NCBI RefSeq assembly: GCF_000007305.1
Contig: NC_003413.1
Span: forward strand, 124,001 to 188,000
Origin: Pyrococcus furiosus DSM 3638
Lineage (GTDB): Archaea; Methanobacteriota_B; Thermococci; Thermococcales; Thermococcaceae
Direction: 5' to 3'
DNA: 64,000 nt
Shown: piece by piece, positions 23,087 through 31,853 of the stretch
How the letters are laid out: each line of letters begins with the position of its first letter
Numbering within the stretch: position 1 is the stretch's first letter
The notes under the pieces: generated by a model
Told to the model about the DNA's origin: nothing
The model's database searches: none
The model's input: the letters and a program-made list of their open reading frames with translations, nothing else
Program-made: the position numbers and the translations under genes

Positions 23087-23743
23087 ATATCCCCCTACCT
23101 TTTCTTCAGCTTCTTTTGTGAAGTAAAGTTTTGCCAATAGCTCAACACCTGTTTTTCCCCAGATGTTGAATTCTACTCTGAATTCGTCGTCTTCACTTTT
23201 GAATTCAATTGTGGCGATTCTCTCGGAGGTATCAGTGGTTATTCTGTTAACCCAATACTTCTCTCCTATAACTAATCTTTCTTTTAAATTTGGCAAGAGC
23301 TCCCTTAAATCGGTAAAATATATCAGAAATCTTCCTTCGGGTTTTATGACACGTTTAACTTCTTTGAACACTTGGTTGAGTTCAGATGGGGTAAAGTGGA
23401 ATATGCTGTCTATAAAGATCACATAATCAAAACTGTTATTTTCAAATGGGAGGTTTTTTGCATCCCCTACAACGAAGTTAACTTTTGAACTCCTTTTTTC
23501 GGCATACCTTTTTGCAGCTTCTATCATCTCAGGGTTATTGTCAAGTCCTACTACATCAAACCCTAGATCCTCCAAAAAGAATGAGAACCCTCCCACTCCA
23601 CAGGCCAAATCTAGAACCTTTCCTCTGTTCTTGTTCATATACTTTATTAAAATTGGTCCCAGAGTTTCAACTCTACCCTTGTATTCTTTAGATTCAATTT
23701 TTGTGTATGTAGGGAATGCTCTGTAGTATTCTTTGAATCCCAT
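23057..23743 (-). CDS. Class I SAM-dependent methyltransferase
   Basis: A 228-residue Rossmann methyltransferase: motif I VLDLACGVGGFSFFLE, motif II DVVGLDNNPEMIEAA, then VVGDAKNLPFENNSFDYVIF and VKRVIKPEGRFLIYF. The ubiE/type-11 layout suggests a small-molecule substrate, but none can be named. It is a single gene, divergent from the ferritin-DUF835 fusion. Confidence 0.88.
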   Translation of the reverse strand: MGFKEYYRAFPTYTKIESKEYKGRVETLGPILIKYMNKNRGKVLDLACGVGGFSFFLEDLGFDVVGLDNNPEMIEAAKRYAEKRSSKVNFVVGDAKNLPFENNSFDYVIFIDSIFHFTPSELNQVFKEVKRVIKPEGRFLIYFTDLRELLPNLKERLVIGEKYWVNRITTDTSERIATIEFKSEDDEFRVEFNIWGKTGVELLAKLYFTKEAEEKVGGYSYLIVYNPK

Positions 23744-23809
23744 CGTAATGTAAATCTACCTAAAAGTATTTTAAACTTAAGGAATTACAATAATAGCGGA
23801 GTGATTATG

Positions 23810-24781
23810 ATGGAGAATGATTTAAAAAAGTTAACGAAAGAAATTGTTGGACGACTTAAAAATAAGAGTGTCAAGGAACTTTTGAGCTATGCGATTTTTA
23901 ATGAGGAAGAAGAGGCTAAGTTTTATGCAGATTTAGCTGAAAAGGTTAGCAGACCAAGTGTTAAGGCTCTTTTTAGGAGAATGAGTGAGGAGAGTAAAGT
24001 TCATGAGCTGCTACTAAGAAAGCTCTTTTCCAAATATTTCCCAGGGGAAGAGCCTGTAAAAGTTGATGTTCCTCCTGTTGAAGTTGTTCCATTCATATCA
24101 AAATTTGAGTCCATTGAAGATTACCTTGAGGGATTGAGATATTGTATGGAGAGTGAGCTATTCGCAAAAAGAACCTATGTATTGTTATCTCAAGTGGCAG
24201 AGAATGAAGGGGTTAGAATGGTAGCTAATGAGCTAGCCTCCATCGAGCAGAATCATTATGAGGAAATAAAAGCTGTATACGAGCTAGTTAAAACCTTTAG
24301 AGACAGAGAAATGTTGCCAGAATCTTTGAAGTCGGGAGCTTACCTGATAACTAACGAATCTGTGGGGAAATACTTGATTCTAGACCTTATAGATGAGAAT
24401 AAAAAACTAAAACTATTTGTTAGGGAAAATCCTGAAATTTTTAGGAGACTAATTGGAGAAAATCCCAATGTAGAAATAACATGGATTGCAAAGGTAAATG
24501 CTCCGAATACTATATCTCCTACCGAAACACATGTTCTAAAGAAGGACATCGAAAGTTTCTTTGAAAAGGTGACAAAAGAAGGAAAGAAAGGAGTAGTCTT
24601 TATTCAGAACGTTGCTTATCTTGTTGCGAATTTGGGATTCAAAGAAACGGTTGACCTGCTTCTTCATGCCAAGGATTTGGCAGTCTATTATGGAGGTTAC
24701 CTTATAATAACAGCAAATCCTGAAGTGTTCGAAAAAACAGAATGGGCACTTTTAAAGTTAGAGTTCGAGGTTTTGTTCTAG
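23810..24781 (+). CDS. Ferritin-like (rubrerythrin-type) domain fused to DUF835
   Basis: The first about 170 residues form a four-helix ferritin-like domain with EEEEAKFYADLAEK, EESKVHE, ESELFAKRTYVLL and EQNHYEEIKAVYE, i.e. the paired ExxH-type iron ligands of rubrerythrins, but without a rubredoxin Cys4 domain. The last about 140 residues are a DUF835 domain (ESVGKYLILDLIDE... GVVFIQNVAYLVANLGF... LAVYYGGYLIITANPE), a RecA-like fold common in Thermococcales. The fusion hints at an iron or peroxide-linked sensor. The start may be GTG 23801 or ATG 23810; the GGAGTGAT spacing favours 23810. A second DUF835 gene lies at 56802-57317. Confidence 0.75.
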   Translation: MENDLKKLTKEIVGRLKNKSVKELLSYAIFNEEEEAKFYADLAEKVSRPSVKALFRRMSEESKVHELLLRKLFSKYFPGEEPVKVDVPPVEVVPFISKFESIEDYLEGLRYCMESELFAKRTYVLLSQVAENEGVRMVANELASIEQNHYEEIKAVYELVKTFRDREMLPESLKSGAYLITNESVGKYLILDLIDENKKLKLFVRENPEIFRRLIGENPNVEITWIAKVNAPNTISPTETHVLKKDIESFFEKVTKEGKKGVVFIQNVAYLVANLGFKETVDLLLHAKDLAVYYGGYLIITANPEVFEKTEWALLKLEFEVLF

Positions 24782-24851
24782 TATTTTCTCCAAATTCGAG
24801 TTTAGCCGAAAGAAATAAATTCCCAGTAGGGCACTATAGCTTGGTGATAGA

Positions 24852-25451
24852 ATGGAGTTTAACATAATAATTGCTGGTGTTGGAGGGCAAGGGGGACTCA
24901 CTCTTTCAAGGATAATCGGAAGTGCTGCAATGGTTGAGGGCTATAGGGTTAGAATTGGAGAAACCCTGGGAATGAGCCAACGCTATGGAAGTGTGCTAAG
25001 CTATCTCCGATTTGGTGATAGCGTGTATTCTCCTCTAATAGAAGAGGGAAAGGCCAACCTAATGTTGGCCCTTGAGCCTGTGGAAGCTCTTAGAAATGCG
25101 GCATTTTTAGGAAAGGGAAGTTATGCTATTGTGAATGCCTATCCCATCCACACAGCCACGACACTTGTTGGAAAGGAAAAATACCCTAGCCTGGAGGAAA
25201 TAAAGGAAGCACTTGAAAAAATATGCAGAGTTGAAATGATGAACTTCCAAAAGGAGGCCGATTTAATAAATCCAAGAACTACTGGAGTTCTAATGCTCGG
25301 ATATGCGCAGGGAAAGGGTCTTTTACCATTAAAAAAGGAAAGCATAATTGAAGGTATAAGGCTAACTTTAAGGGAAAAATTGTGGGAGATTAATTTTAAG
25401 GCGTTTGAAAGAGGAAGAGAGCTTGCTAAGCATGTTTGTTGTGATGTATAA
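24852..25451 (+). CDS. Indolepyruvate ferredoxin oxidoreductase beta-type subunit (IorB-like)
   Basis: A 199-residue protein of the pyruvate/ketoisovalerate oxidoreductase gamma-type domain: IIIAGVGGQGGLTLSRIIG at the N-terminus, GETLGMSQRYGSV, and ALEPVEALRNAAFLGKGSY. It matches IorB, which with IorA oxidises aryl pyruvates from aromatic amino acid transamination to aryl-acetyl-CoA. No iorA gene is next to it, so this is either an orphan paralogue or a subunit that joins a complex encoded elsewhere. The aromatic-type aminotransferase at 2676-3926 would act one step earlier. Confidence 0.8.
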   Translation: MEFNIIIAGVGGQGGLTLSRIIGSAAMVEGYRVRIGETLGMSQRYGSVLSYLRFGDSVYSPLIEEGKANLMLALEPVEALRNAAFLGKGSYAIVNAYPIHTATTLVGKEKYPSLEEIKEALEKICRVEMMNFQKEADLINPRTTGVLMLGYAQGKGLLPLKKESIIEGIRLTLREKLWEINFKAFERGRELAKHVCCDV

Positions 25452-26589
25452 AGAAGGTATAGAAGATTCCGGTTGCAAGGATGTAAAGGAGGGCTGTTGC
25501 ATAGAATGGATAATTTAGGGATATTGCGAACAGGATCCCACCTATGTAGTTGCCCAGGGAGCGCATAAAAGTTGAAAATGCCCTTCTTATTCCAGCAGCT
25601 GTTGCTTTTTCCTCTGTTTTAAAGAATCCCATCATAAATGAGTCATTCACAGGCCAAACTATGTTCATAAGAATTGATCTCACGACATAGACTATTGCCG
25701 AAATTATAAAAGTGGGGATTGATGGAAAAATTAGAAATAACATCGCTGCACCCCATTGGAAATAAGTAATAACCTTTACTGGGCCTAATTTCTTAATGAT
25801 CCCTGGAAGTACAAATGAGCCAAGTCCCATGATTAGTTGCTGACCAAAAAATATCCAGCTAATGCTTCTAATATCAACTCCAAATCTCACATTAAAGTAT
25901 AAGCTCATGAAGGGTATTGTTATCCCCGCTCCTAGGCCAATAATTGCGCTCGGAAGGGAGAACTTCAGTATTTTAACTACCAATTCCCTTCTCCATTCTA
26001 TAGCGGGTTTCTTTATTGGCACATCTTTTACAATAATTAATATTGGCAGAACTATTGCGAATTGAATTAATGCGAGAGCTACGACAGCTCTATAAGCAAG
26101 TTCACTGGGGAATCCTCTCTCTACTAGGTGGCCTGGGAGGTAACCGGCAACTAGAACGCCTAAAGAATTTGCAAGTGTTCCGAGACCAAATGAGTAGGAA
26201 AATATCTTATGTCTCTCTTCTTCGCTCGCTACTTTCTCACTTAAAAGTGCTGAATAATTTGGATCTCTGAGTCCCATATTTATCCCAACGAAAAAGAAAC
26301 CCAGGGCTAAAACGTAGAAGTTAGGAGCTAAGACTTGGAGAGTTCTTCCAAGTGCCCCAAAGAGGAAAGCAATGATTAGTGATCTTTTGTGTCCTATCTT
26401 CAAACTTAGTTGTCCAGCAAGAAGAAAGAATATTCCCCCTGTTAGAGTCTGTATTGAGAAAAATGTTCCTATCTCAGTCATTCCATATCCTAATACTTTT
26501 AGATAGAAGGGCATTATGAACCAGGAAAATTGGAGAAACATCTGTCCAACTGCGTTTGCTATAATTAGCAATGGGGCATCTTTCTGCAT
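25426..26589 (-). CDS. Major facilitator superfamily transporter
   Basis: A 387-residue protein with 12 predicted membrane helices in two halves. MFS loop 2-3 motif appears as LAGQLSLKIGHKRSLII, and the central loop carries KDVPIKKPAIEWRREL. Substrate is unknown. Its last 26 nt overlap the convergent iorB-like gene. Confidence 0.85.
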   Translation of the reverse strand: MQKDAPLLIIANAVGQMFLQFSWFIMPFYLKVLGYGMTEIGTFFSIQTLTGGIFFLLAGQLSLKIGHKRSLIIAFLFGALGRTLQVLAPNFYVLALGFFFVGINMGLRDPNYSALLSEKVASEEERHKIFSYSFGLGTLANSLGVLVAGYLPGHLVERGFPSELAYRAVVALALIQFAIVLPILIIVKDVPIKKPAIEWRRELVVKILKFSLPSAIIGLGAGITIPFMSLYFNVRFGVDIRSISWIFFGQQLIMGLGSFVLPGIIKKLGPVKVITYFQWGAAMLFLIFPSIPTFIISAIVYVVRSILMNIVWPVNDSFMMGFFKTEEKATAAGIRRAFSTFMRSLGNYIGGILFAISLNYPFYATALLYILATGIFYTFFIHHNKHA

Positions 26590-26677
26590 GTGAGGATATG
26601 CATGTCAAAGCGTTTATAAGTTTATCGAATAGGAACTATATATACGGAGAGTAGTAGATTATAGATGGGGAATATCT

Positions 26678-27595
26678 ATGGAGTTTAGAAAAATTCAGTT
26701 TACAGGAAGGAGTTCATACATAGTTTCCCTTCCCAAAGCATGGATAAGAGAGCATGGGCTGAAGCAGGGGGACTTAGTTTCCTTGGTTTTTAATCCAGAT
26801 GGAAGCATAACAATATTCCCAGGGAAACCAAAGGAAGAAGAGGAAACTAAAACTATAGAGATCACAGAAAAATTTTCCCCGGATATGGCTATTAGGCTTG
26901 TAATCTCCGCATATATTCAGGGTTATGATACTATTGAGATAATTATTAATAAAGAGCTTCCGATATACAAGGTATACGTTAGAAAAATTCTTCAGAGCCT
27001 TCCTGGGGTTGAGATAATATCTGAGGAACCCCAAAAGATAGTTGCAAAAAGCTTGCTTGATGAAGAGGAGATAAGCTTTGGGGAGATTTTAAGTAGAATG
27101 AAGTCAATTATAATTTCAATGTTTGAGGATTTGTATGGGATTATAAACTCCCAGGAAGCCAGAGAAGAGTTGTTAAGAGATCTTAATGACTTGGAAAACG
27201 AACTTGATAGATTTTATTTCCTAATGATTAGAACTGTAAATAGAATACTCTTGAGGAAGGGAAGTTTTAAAGAAGAGACAATAATTAAAAGAACTTTTGA
27301 TTTGATTGGAATTCTTCTGATAGCCAGAAACATTGAGAGGATTGGTGACCACATAATTAGAATAGCCGAAAATCCTGGGAAGATAGACGTTGGGTATCTA
27401 AAGGAGAAGTTTGTTCAAGTTATTAGAGAAATAGAGAGAAAAAACCTTGAAAGGTTAGACAAGCTGATGCTGGAGTTGAGTGAGGAGGCAAAGAAAATAA
27501 ATTATAGAGAGTCAGTCGCCATGGACAGTTACAGAAGAATTCTGGAATACCTCGAAAACATAGGAGAGACTATAATCAATATGGCGATAAGTTAA
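26678..27595 (+). CDS. phoU: PhoU-type phosphate regulator with N-terminal AbrB domain
   Basis: A 305-residue protein. Residues 1-50 are a SpoVT/AbrB swapped-hairpin domain (RKIQFTGRSSYIVSLPKAWI... LKQGDLVSLVF), typical of archaeal PhoU. Two PhoU three-helix units follow, with the metal-binding signature ARNIERIGDHIIRIAE and the matching EYLENIGETIINMA at the end. It likely controls phosphate transport and may bind DNA. No pst genes are adjacent. Confidence 0.88.
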   Translation: MEFRKIQFTGRSSYIVSLPKAWIREHGLKQGDLVSLVFNPDGSITIFPGKPKEEEETKTIEITEKFSPDMAIRLVISAYIQGYDTIEIIINKELPIYKVYVRKILQSLPGVEIISEEPQKIVAKSLLDEEEISFGEILSRMKSIIISMFEDLYGIINSQEAREELLRDLNDLENELDRFYFLMIRTVNRILLRKGSFKEETIIKRTFDLIGILLIARNIERIGDHIIRIAENPGKIDVGYLKEKFVQVIREIERKNLERLDKLMLELSEEAKKINYRESVAMDSYRRILEYLENIGETIINMAIS

Positions 27596-27647
27596 CGTTT
27601 CCATAACTTTTTTAACCTTTCAATTTTGTTAAATACGGGGAGGATGC

Positions 27648-28568
27648 ATGGTAGCTATTATTGTCCATGGCGGAGCGGGAACAATTAGAAAAGAGGAGAG
27701 GATTCCAAAGATCATCGAGGGAGTTAGGGAGGCAGTTTTAACCGGTTGGAGAGAACTGAAAAAGGGTTCTGCCCTTGATGCTGTTGAAGAAGCCGTAAAA
27801 GTTCTTGAGGACAATCCTCTCTTTAATGCTGGTACAGGAAGCGTTTTGACCTTAGATGGAAAAGTAGAGATGGACGCTGCAATAATGAGAGGAAAAACAT
27901 TGGATGCTGGTGCTGTTGCAGGGATATGGGGAGTGAAAAACCCAATTAGTGTGGCAAGAAAAGTTATGGAAAAGACTGATCATGTATTACTTATTGGAGA
28001 AGGAGCTGTTAAATTTGCAAGGCTAATGGGTTTTCCTGAATACGATCCCACAACAGAAGAGAGAAGAAAACAGTGGGAGGAGTTGAGGAAAAAACTACTT
28101 GAAACTGGAGAAATACGCCACTGGAAAAAGTTAAGTGAGCTTATAAAGGAATATCCAGAAGTCTTAAGGAGTACCGTAGGAGCTGTAGCCTTTGATGGGG
28201 AGGAGATAGTAGCTGGAACTTCAACTGGGGGAGTATTCCTTAAGATGTTTGGTAGGGTAGGGGATACTCCTATAATCGGGGCTGGAACGTATGCAAATGA
28301 GGTTGCTGGGGCTTCATGTACTGGTTTGGGGGAGGTTGCAATTAAGCTAAGCTTAGCGAAAACAGCAACTGACTTCGTAAGGCTCGGTTTGGATGCTCAA
28401 GCTGCAAGTGAAGCAGCAATAAGATTAGCTACAAAGTACTTTGGGCCTGATACAATGGGAATAATCATGGTTGACTCTAATGGGAATGTTGGCTTTGCTA
28501 AGAATACAAAACACATGAGTTACGCATTTATGAAGGAAGGCATGAAGGAACCGGAGGCAGGGGTGTAA
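27648..28568 (+). CDS. Plant-type L-asparaginase / isoaspartyl aminopeptidase
   Basis: A 306-residue Ntn-hydrolase. HGGAGTIRKE at the N-terminus, LFNAGTGSVLTLDG and MDAAIMRG are family signatures. The autocleavage site and catalytic nucleophile is Thr176 in RSTVGAVAFDG, followed by AGTSTGG and GAGTYANE for substrate binding. It hydrolyses L-asparagine and isoaspartyl dipeptides, the latter from protein damage at high temperature. The next gene starts at its stop codon (1-nt overlap). Confidence 0.93.
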   Translation: MVAIIVHGGAGTIRKEERIPKIIEGVREAVLTGWRELKKGSALDAVEEAVKVLEDNPLFNAGTGSVLTLDGKVEMDAAIMRGKTLDAGAVAGIWGVKNPISVARKVMEKTDHVLLIGEGAVKFARLMGFPEYDPTTEERRKQWEELRKKLLETGEIRHWKKLSELIKEYPEVLRSTVGAVAFDGEEIVAGTSTGGVFLKMFGRVGDTPIIGAGTYANEVAGASCTGLGEVAIKLSLAKTATDFVRLGLDAQAASEAAIRLATKYFGPDTMGIIMVDSNGNVGFAKNTKHMSYAFMKEGMKEPEAGV

Positions 28569-29731
28569 TGCTTAAAAGTCTTTGGTATCTAAACTTTTCC
28601 ACACTATTCTTTTTCCTGGGGGTAAGCATACTTAACCCGTTAGTTTCCCCTTATGCCATAACATTAGGGGCCACTCCCGTCATAGTAGGAATCGTGGCTG
28701 GAACTGTTTCTATTGTTTCCCTCTCCTCAAAACCACTTGGTGGATACCTGGGAGATAGGGGTTTTAAGTTCCATGCAATGTTTATTGGAAACATAATTGG
28801 GATAATAGCTGTTCTTTTATACGTTCTATCTAATATTTTAGGAAATATATGGGTATTTGCCTTGGGCAGAGCAGTCCACGGTTTTGCAATGGGGATCTTC
28901 TTTCCCTCCTCTCTTGCATTAGCTGTCGACTTGGCACCTAAAGGGAGAGTGGGAGAATCGCTCGGCTGGAGAGGAATGATGTTTTCTCTAGGGAATATAG
29001 TGGGTCCCGGAATTGGAGGGTTTATATCTGATAATTTTGGATTTGTTAGTGCATTCATCTTCAGTGGAATATTCTCTTTTATTGGATCACTATTTGTTTT
29101 GATAGTATGGAGAGAAATAGGCAGTGTTAAGAGCGAAAAGGCATCAGAGAGAGGTAATTATAGAGAATTACTTAGGAGGTCATTTGTTTCGGCATCAGTT
29201 TCCCTATTTTTGATATCCATGGCTTATTCTGGTGTTGTAACTTATCTACCCGCTCTTTACAAGGTTTCTGGTTTTGGTCAGAGCGTGTTCGGGATGTACA
29301 TGATGTTTGTGGGCATTGCAAGCTTTATAATGAGAGTTTTTGGAGGTAAGATTGCCGATATTAAGGGTCCAATTCCAGTTGCGAGAGTGGGAATATTAAT
29401 TTTGGGATCTTCATACTTGGCATTGGCTTTTAATCAATATCCTCCATTCTCCTTTATAGTTGGAGTTGTATCTGGATTAGGATTTGGTCTCCTCATTCCT
29501 GCATTGCAATATATGGCATTGGCCAATCTCCCAGGAAACATTAGAACAATGGGTTCGAGCATTTATACGATGTTCTTTGACCTGGGAATGTTATCGGGGC
29601 AACTAGCCTTTGGAGTTGTTGCTGAAGTTAGAGGGTATGAGGGAATATTTCCCTTTATTGCTCTGCTCCCATTCGTGTCCCTTATAACTGTACATTTCCC
29701 ATTATTAAGGAGGGAAGGAAATGAAGGTTAG
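28568..29731 (+). CDS. Major facilitator superfamily transporter
   Basis: A 387-residue protein with 12 membrane helices. MFS signature GGYLGDRGFKFHAMF lies between helices 2 and 3, and its second-half counterpart is GGKIADIKGPIPVAR. The position between asparaginase and a radical SAM gene, with overlaps on both sides, makes a four-gene operon 27648-31266. Substrate unknown; an amino-acid or sugar efflux role is possible. Confidence 0.87.
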   Translation: MLKSLWYLNFSTLFFFLGVSILNPLVSPYAITLGATPVIVGIVAGTVSIVSLSSKPLGGYLGDRGFKFHAMFIGNIIGIIAVLLYVLSNILGNIWVFALGRAVHGFAMGIFFPSSLALAVDLAPKGRVGESLGWRGMMFSLGNIVGPGIGGFISDNFGFVSAFIFSGIFSFIGSLFVLIVWREIGSVKSEKASERGNYRELLRRSFVSASVSLFLISMAYSGVVTYLPALYKVSGFGQSVFGMYMMFVGIASFIMRVFGGKIADIKGPIPVARVGILILGSSYLALAFNQYPPFSFIVGVVSGLGFGLLIPALQYMALANLPGNIRTMGSSIYTMFFDLGMLSGQLAFGVVAEVRGYEGIFPFIALLPFVSLITVHFPLLRREGNEG

Positions 29732-30650
29732 AGTTTCATATGGAACGGCTATAGCCATGGGGCTAATTAAGGCCAAGATGCTCTCTAGCCCTACTACAGC
29801 TTATCTCATGACGTATCACAATGGGAGATGTCTTAATGATTGCAAATTTTGCCCCCAGGCTAGATCAAGTAAGGCAGATATAGAGAAGCTTTCCCGAATA
29901 ACTTGGCCGGTTTTTGAACTTGAAGATGTTATTAAGAATTTTCATAGAGGAAATTTCTCTAGAATATGTCTTCAGACAGTAGATTACCCAGAACTAGTTG
30001 AAGATGTTCTTAAAATCACTGAAGCTTTGAGTGAGCTAGGCAAGCCAATCTCTATTTCAATAACTCCAGTTTCTAGAGGCACTCTGGAGGAGCTTAAAAG
30101 CAATGGTGTTGATTACATAGGGATAGGGCTTGATGCAGGGAGTAAAGAAGTTTATGAAAAGGTAAAGATTTCGAGATACTCCTGGGATGATATGTGGAAG
30201 TTTTTGGATGAAACAGTTAGAGTTTTTGGAAAGGGCAGGGGAGTTGTGCACCTAATAGTAGGACTTGGTGAGAAGGATATTGATTTGCTAAGGACCATAG
30301 AGGAGGTCTATTCTAGAGGGGGCAGTGTCTCTCTGTTTGCTTTCACTCCAATTAAGGGAACTGCTCTGGAGAAACTTTCCTCTCCACCAATAGAGAGATA
30401 TAGGAAAATTCAGGCTGCTCACTACCTTATAAAGGCTGGAAGGGCTAAAGTTGAAGACTTTGAGTTTGATGACGCAGGTAATTTAATTAGAATCCCACAT
30501 AAAGTCCCTTATACCGCATTTCTTACTCAAGGGTGTCCGTTCTGTAATAGGCCATATTATAACGAAAGGCCTGGAAGAGAACTATACAACTATCCTTCCA
30601 TTGAGGTTCTTGTAGAGGATATGGAGAAAGGAAGGTTCACGGGTGTTTAA
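29721..30650 (+). CDS. Radical SAM protein with extra C-terminal CxxC
   Basis: A 309-residue radical SAM enzyme. The cluster motif is CLNDCKFCPQA (Cys-x3-Cys-x2-Cys), in a BioB/LipA-like TIM barrel with VDYIGIGLDAGS and HLIVGLGEKD. Near the C-terminus TQGCPFCNRPYYNERPG adds two cysteines that could hold an auxiliary cluster. Sulfur-inserting enzymes (biotin or lipoyl synthases, including the two-protein archaeal LipS1/LipS2 system) fit this pattern, but I cannot decide among them. The 11-nt overlap with the MFS gene and tight link to trmO suggest one transcript. Confidence 0.75.
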   Translation: MKVRVSYGTAIAMGLIKAKMLSSPTTAYLMTYHNGRCLNDCKFCPQARSSKADIEKLSRITWPVFELEDVIKNFHRGNFSRICLQTVDYPELVEDVLKITEALSELGKPISISITPVSRGTLEELKSNGVDYIGIGLDAGSKEVYEKVKISRYSWDDMWKFLDETVRVFGKGRGVVHLIVGLGEKDIDLLRTIEEVYSRGGSVSLFAFTPIKGTALEKLSSPPIERYRKIQAAHYLIKAGRAKVEDFEFDDAGNLIRIPHKVPYTAFLTQGCPFCNRPYYNERPGRELYNYPSIEVLVEDMEKGRFTGV

Positions 30651-30651
30651 A

Positions 30652-31266
30652 ATGGAAGTAGTTCCCATAGGGTATATAAGGAAGACAGACAGGGATGTTT
30701 TCATTGAGATTCTAGATGAGTTTTTGGAGGGACTAGAAGGGCTTGAAGAGGGAATGTGGATAAAGGTGATAGCTTGGCTACATAAAAGTGATACTTGGGA
30801 AAAGAGAAGAATACTTAAGGTTCATCCAAGAGGAGACAAAAGAAATCCCATAAGGGGAGTGTTCGCTACTCGCTCTCCTGTAAGGCCGAATCCTTTTGGT
30901 CTTTACACCGTTTTTATTGAAAAAATTGAAAGAAACAAGCTTTACATAAGTTGGATTGATGCATACGACAACACCCCAGTTCTTGATATCAGGCCTTTCG
31001 TTGAGAGGTTAGACTGTCCGGCGGATATCAATCTTGAGGAGTACGAATATTTGGGATCGTCGGGGAGAGTCGATGTGATGGTAAGAAGATCAGAGCATCT
31101 TGACGAATTAGAAGAAGTTAGTCCAGAGGAATATGTAGCAGCCATTCTAGAGATAAATGGGAGATCAGTACCTCTATCAGCTAGAGACATTTACAAATTG
31201 GCTAAACTATTAAATAAAATTCTTGAAGAGCTTCCTGTTGAGATAAAAGATAAACTGGGAATTTAG
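30652..31266 (+). CDS. TrmO-like tRNA (t6A37) N6-methyltransferase
   Basis: About 204 residues of the TsaA/YaeB/TrmO family. VVPIGYIRK opens the beta-barrel. The SAM-binding and catalytic signature appears as VHPRGDKRNPIRGVFATRSPVRPNPFG, and DIRPFVERLDCP closes the core. TrmO methylates N6-threonylcarbamoyladenosine in tRNA anticodon loops; Kae1, which makes t6A, is encoded at 57525. The C-terminal 80 residues are an archaeal extension. I moved the start to ATG 30652, with GGGTG 6 nt upstream, rather than GTG 30643. Confidence 0.82.
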   Translation: MEVVPIGYIRKTDRDVFIEILDEFLEGLEGLEEGMWIKVIAWLHKSDTWEKRRILKVHPRGDKRNPIRGVFATRSPVRPNPFGLYTVFIEKIERNKLYISWIDAYDNTPVLDIRPFVERLDCPADINLEEYEYLGSSGRVDVMVRRSEHLDELEEVSPEEYVAAILEINGRSVPLSARDIYKLAKLLNKILEELPVEIKDKLGI

Positions 31267-31853
31267 TCGAGTTCTTCTCCCTCTTCGTCCTCCTCTGCCT
31301 TAGATAGTTCTCTTAATTTGTCAATACCTGCCCCCACAGCTATTAAGATGTCTCCCTCTTTTATTACTTCGTCACTGGAAGGATTGTAGATGTACTTGTT
31401 CCCTCTCTTTATTGCGATTAGCCTGACTCCAATCTTTGAGGGAAGTTTAAGTTCTTTCAACTTCTTTCCAATAAGGATAGAGCCTGAGTGAACTGTTACT
31501 CGTCCAATCTCCTCCTCTACATCGTGCATTATTTTCCTTATTATGGGATGAGGCTCAACGTCCCTAAGAACTATGTCCGCTATCTCATATGCAGAATCAC
31601 TAATCTGTTCATTAATGTTGGCCATTTCTATTACGCTTAGCATACTTTCTGGGTCTTCTAATTGCTTAGCTGCCTTCAGTGCGAGCTTCTTCACCTTTAA
31701 TGTTAATTCGTCTACCTTTTCTTCTAGAAGGTAGACTTCTTCTGCTATTTCCTCACTATTGTACATTACTGATGAAAGTGCAAGGTCTATCATTAGTGAG
31801 GATATGTTTTTCATCTCAATTAGGCAATTCCTAATTTCGTCAAGCTCTTTCAT
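31263..31853 (-). CDS. PhoU-like/TrkA_C domain protein, probable potassium channel partner (copy 2)
   Basis: About 196 residues: a PhoU-like helical half (MKNISSLMIDLALSSVMY... EEVYLLEEKVDELTLKVKKLAL... MANINEQISDSAYEIADIVL) and a TrkA_C/RCK_C half (VHSGSILIGKKLKELKLPSKIGVRLIAI... EVIKEGDILIAVGA). RCK_C domains bind ligands and gate K+ transport. It is a tandem paralogue of the preceding gene (31840-32457), overlapping it by 14 nt, and ends 4 nt into trmO. Start ATG 31853 is chosen because GGGTGATT is well placed. It is likely an accessory subunit for a membrane channel encoded elsewhere. Confidence 0.83.
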   Translation of the reverse strand: MKELDEIRNCLIEMKNISSLMIDLALSSVMYNSEEIAEEVYLLEEKVDELTLKVKKLALKAAKQLEDPESMLSVIEMANINEQISDSAYEIADIVLRDVEPHPIIRKIMHDVEEEIGRVTVHSGSILIGKKLKELKLPSKIGVRLIAIKRGNKYIYNPSSDEVIKEGDILIAVGAGIDKLRELSKAEEDEEGEELD

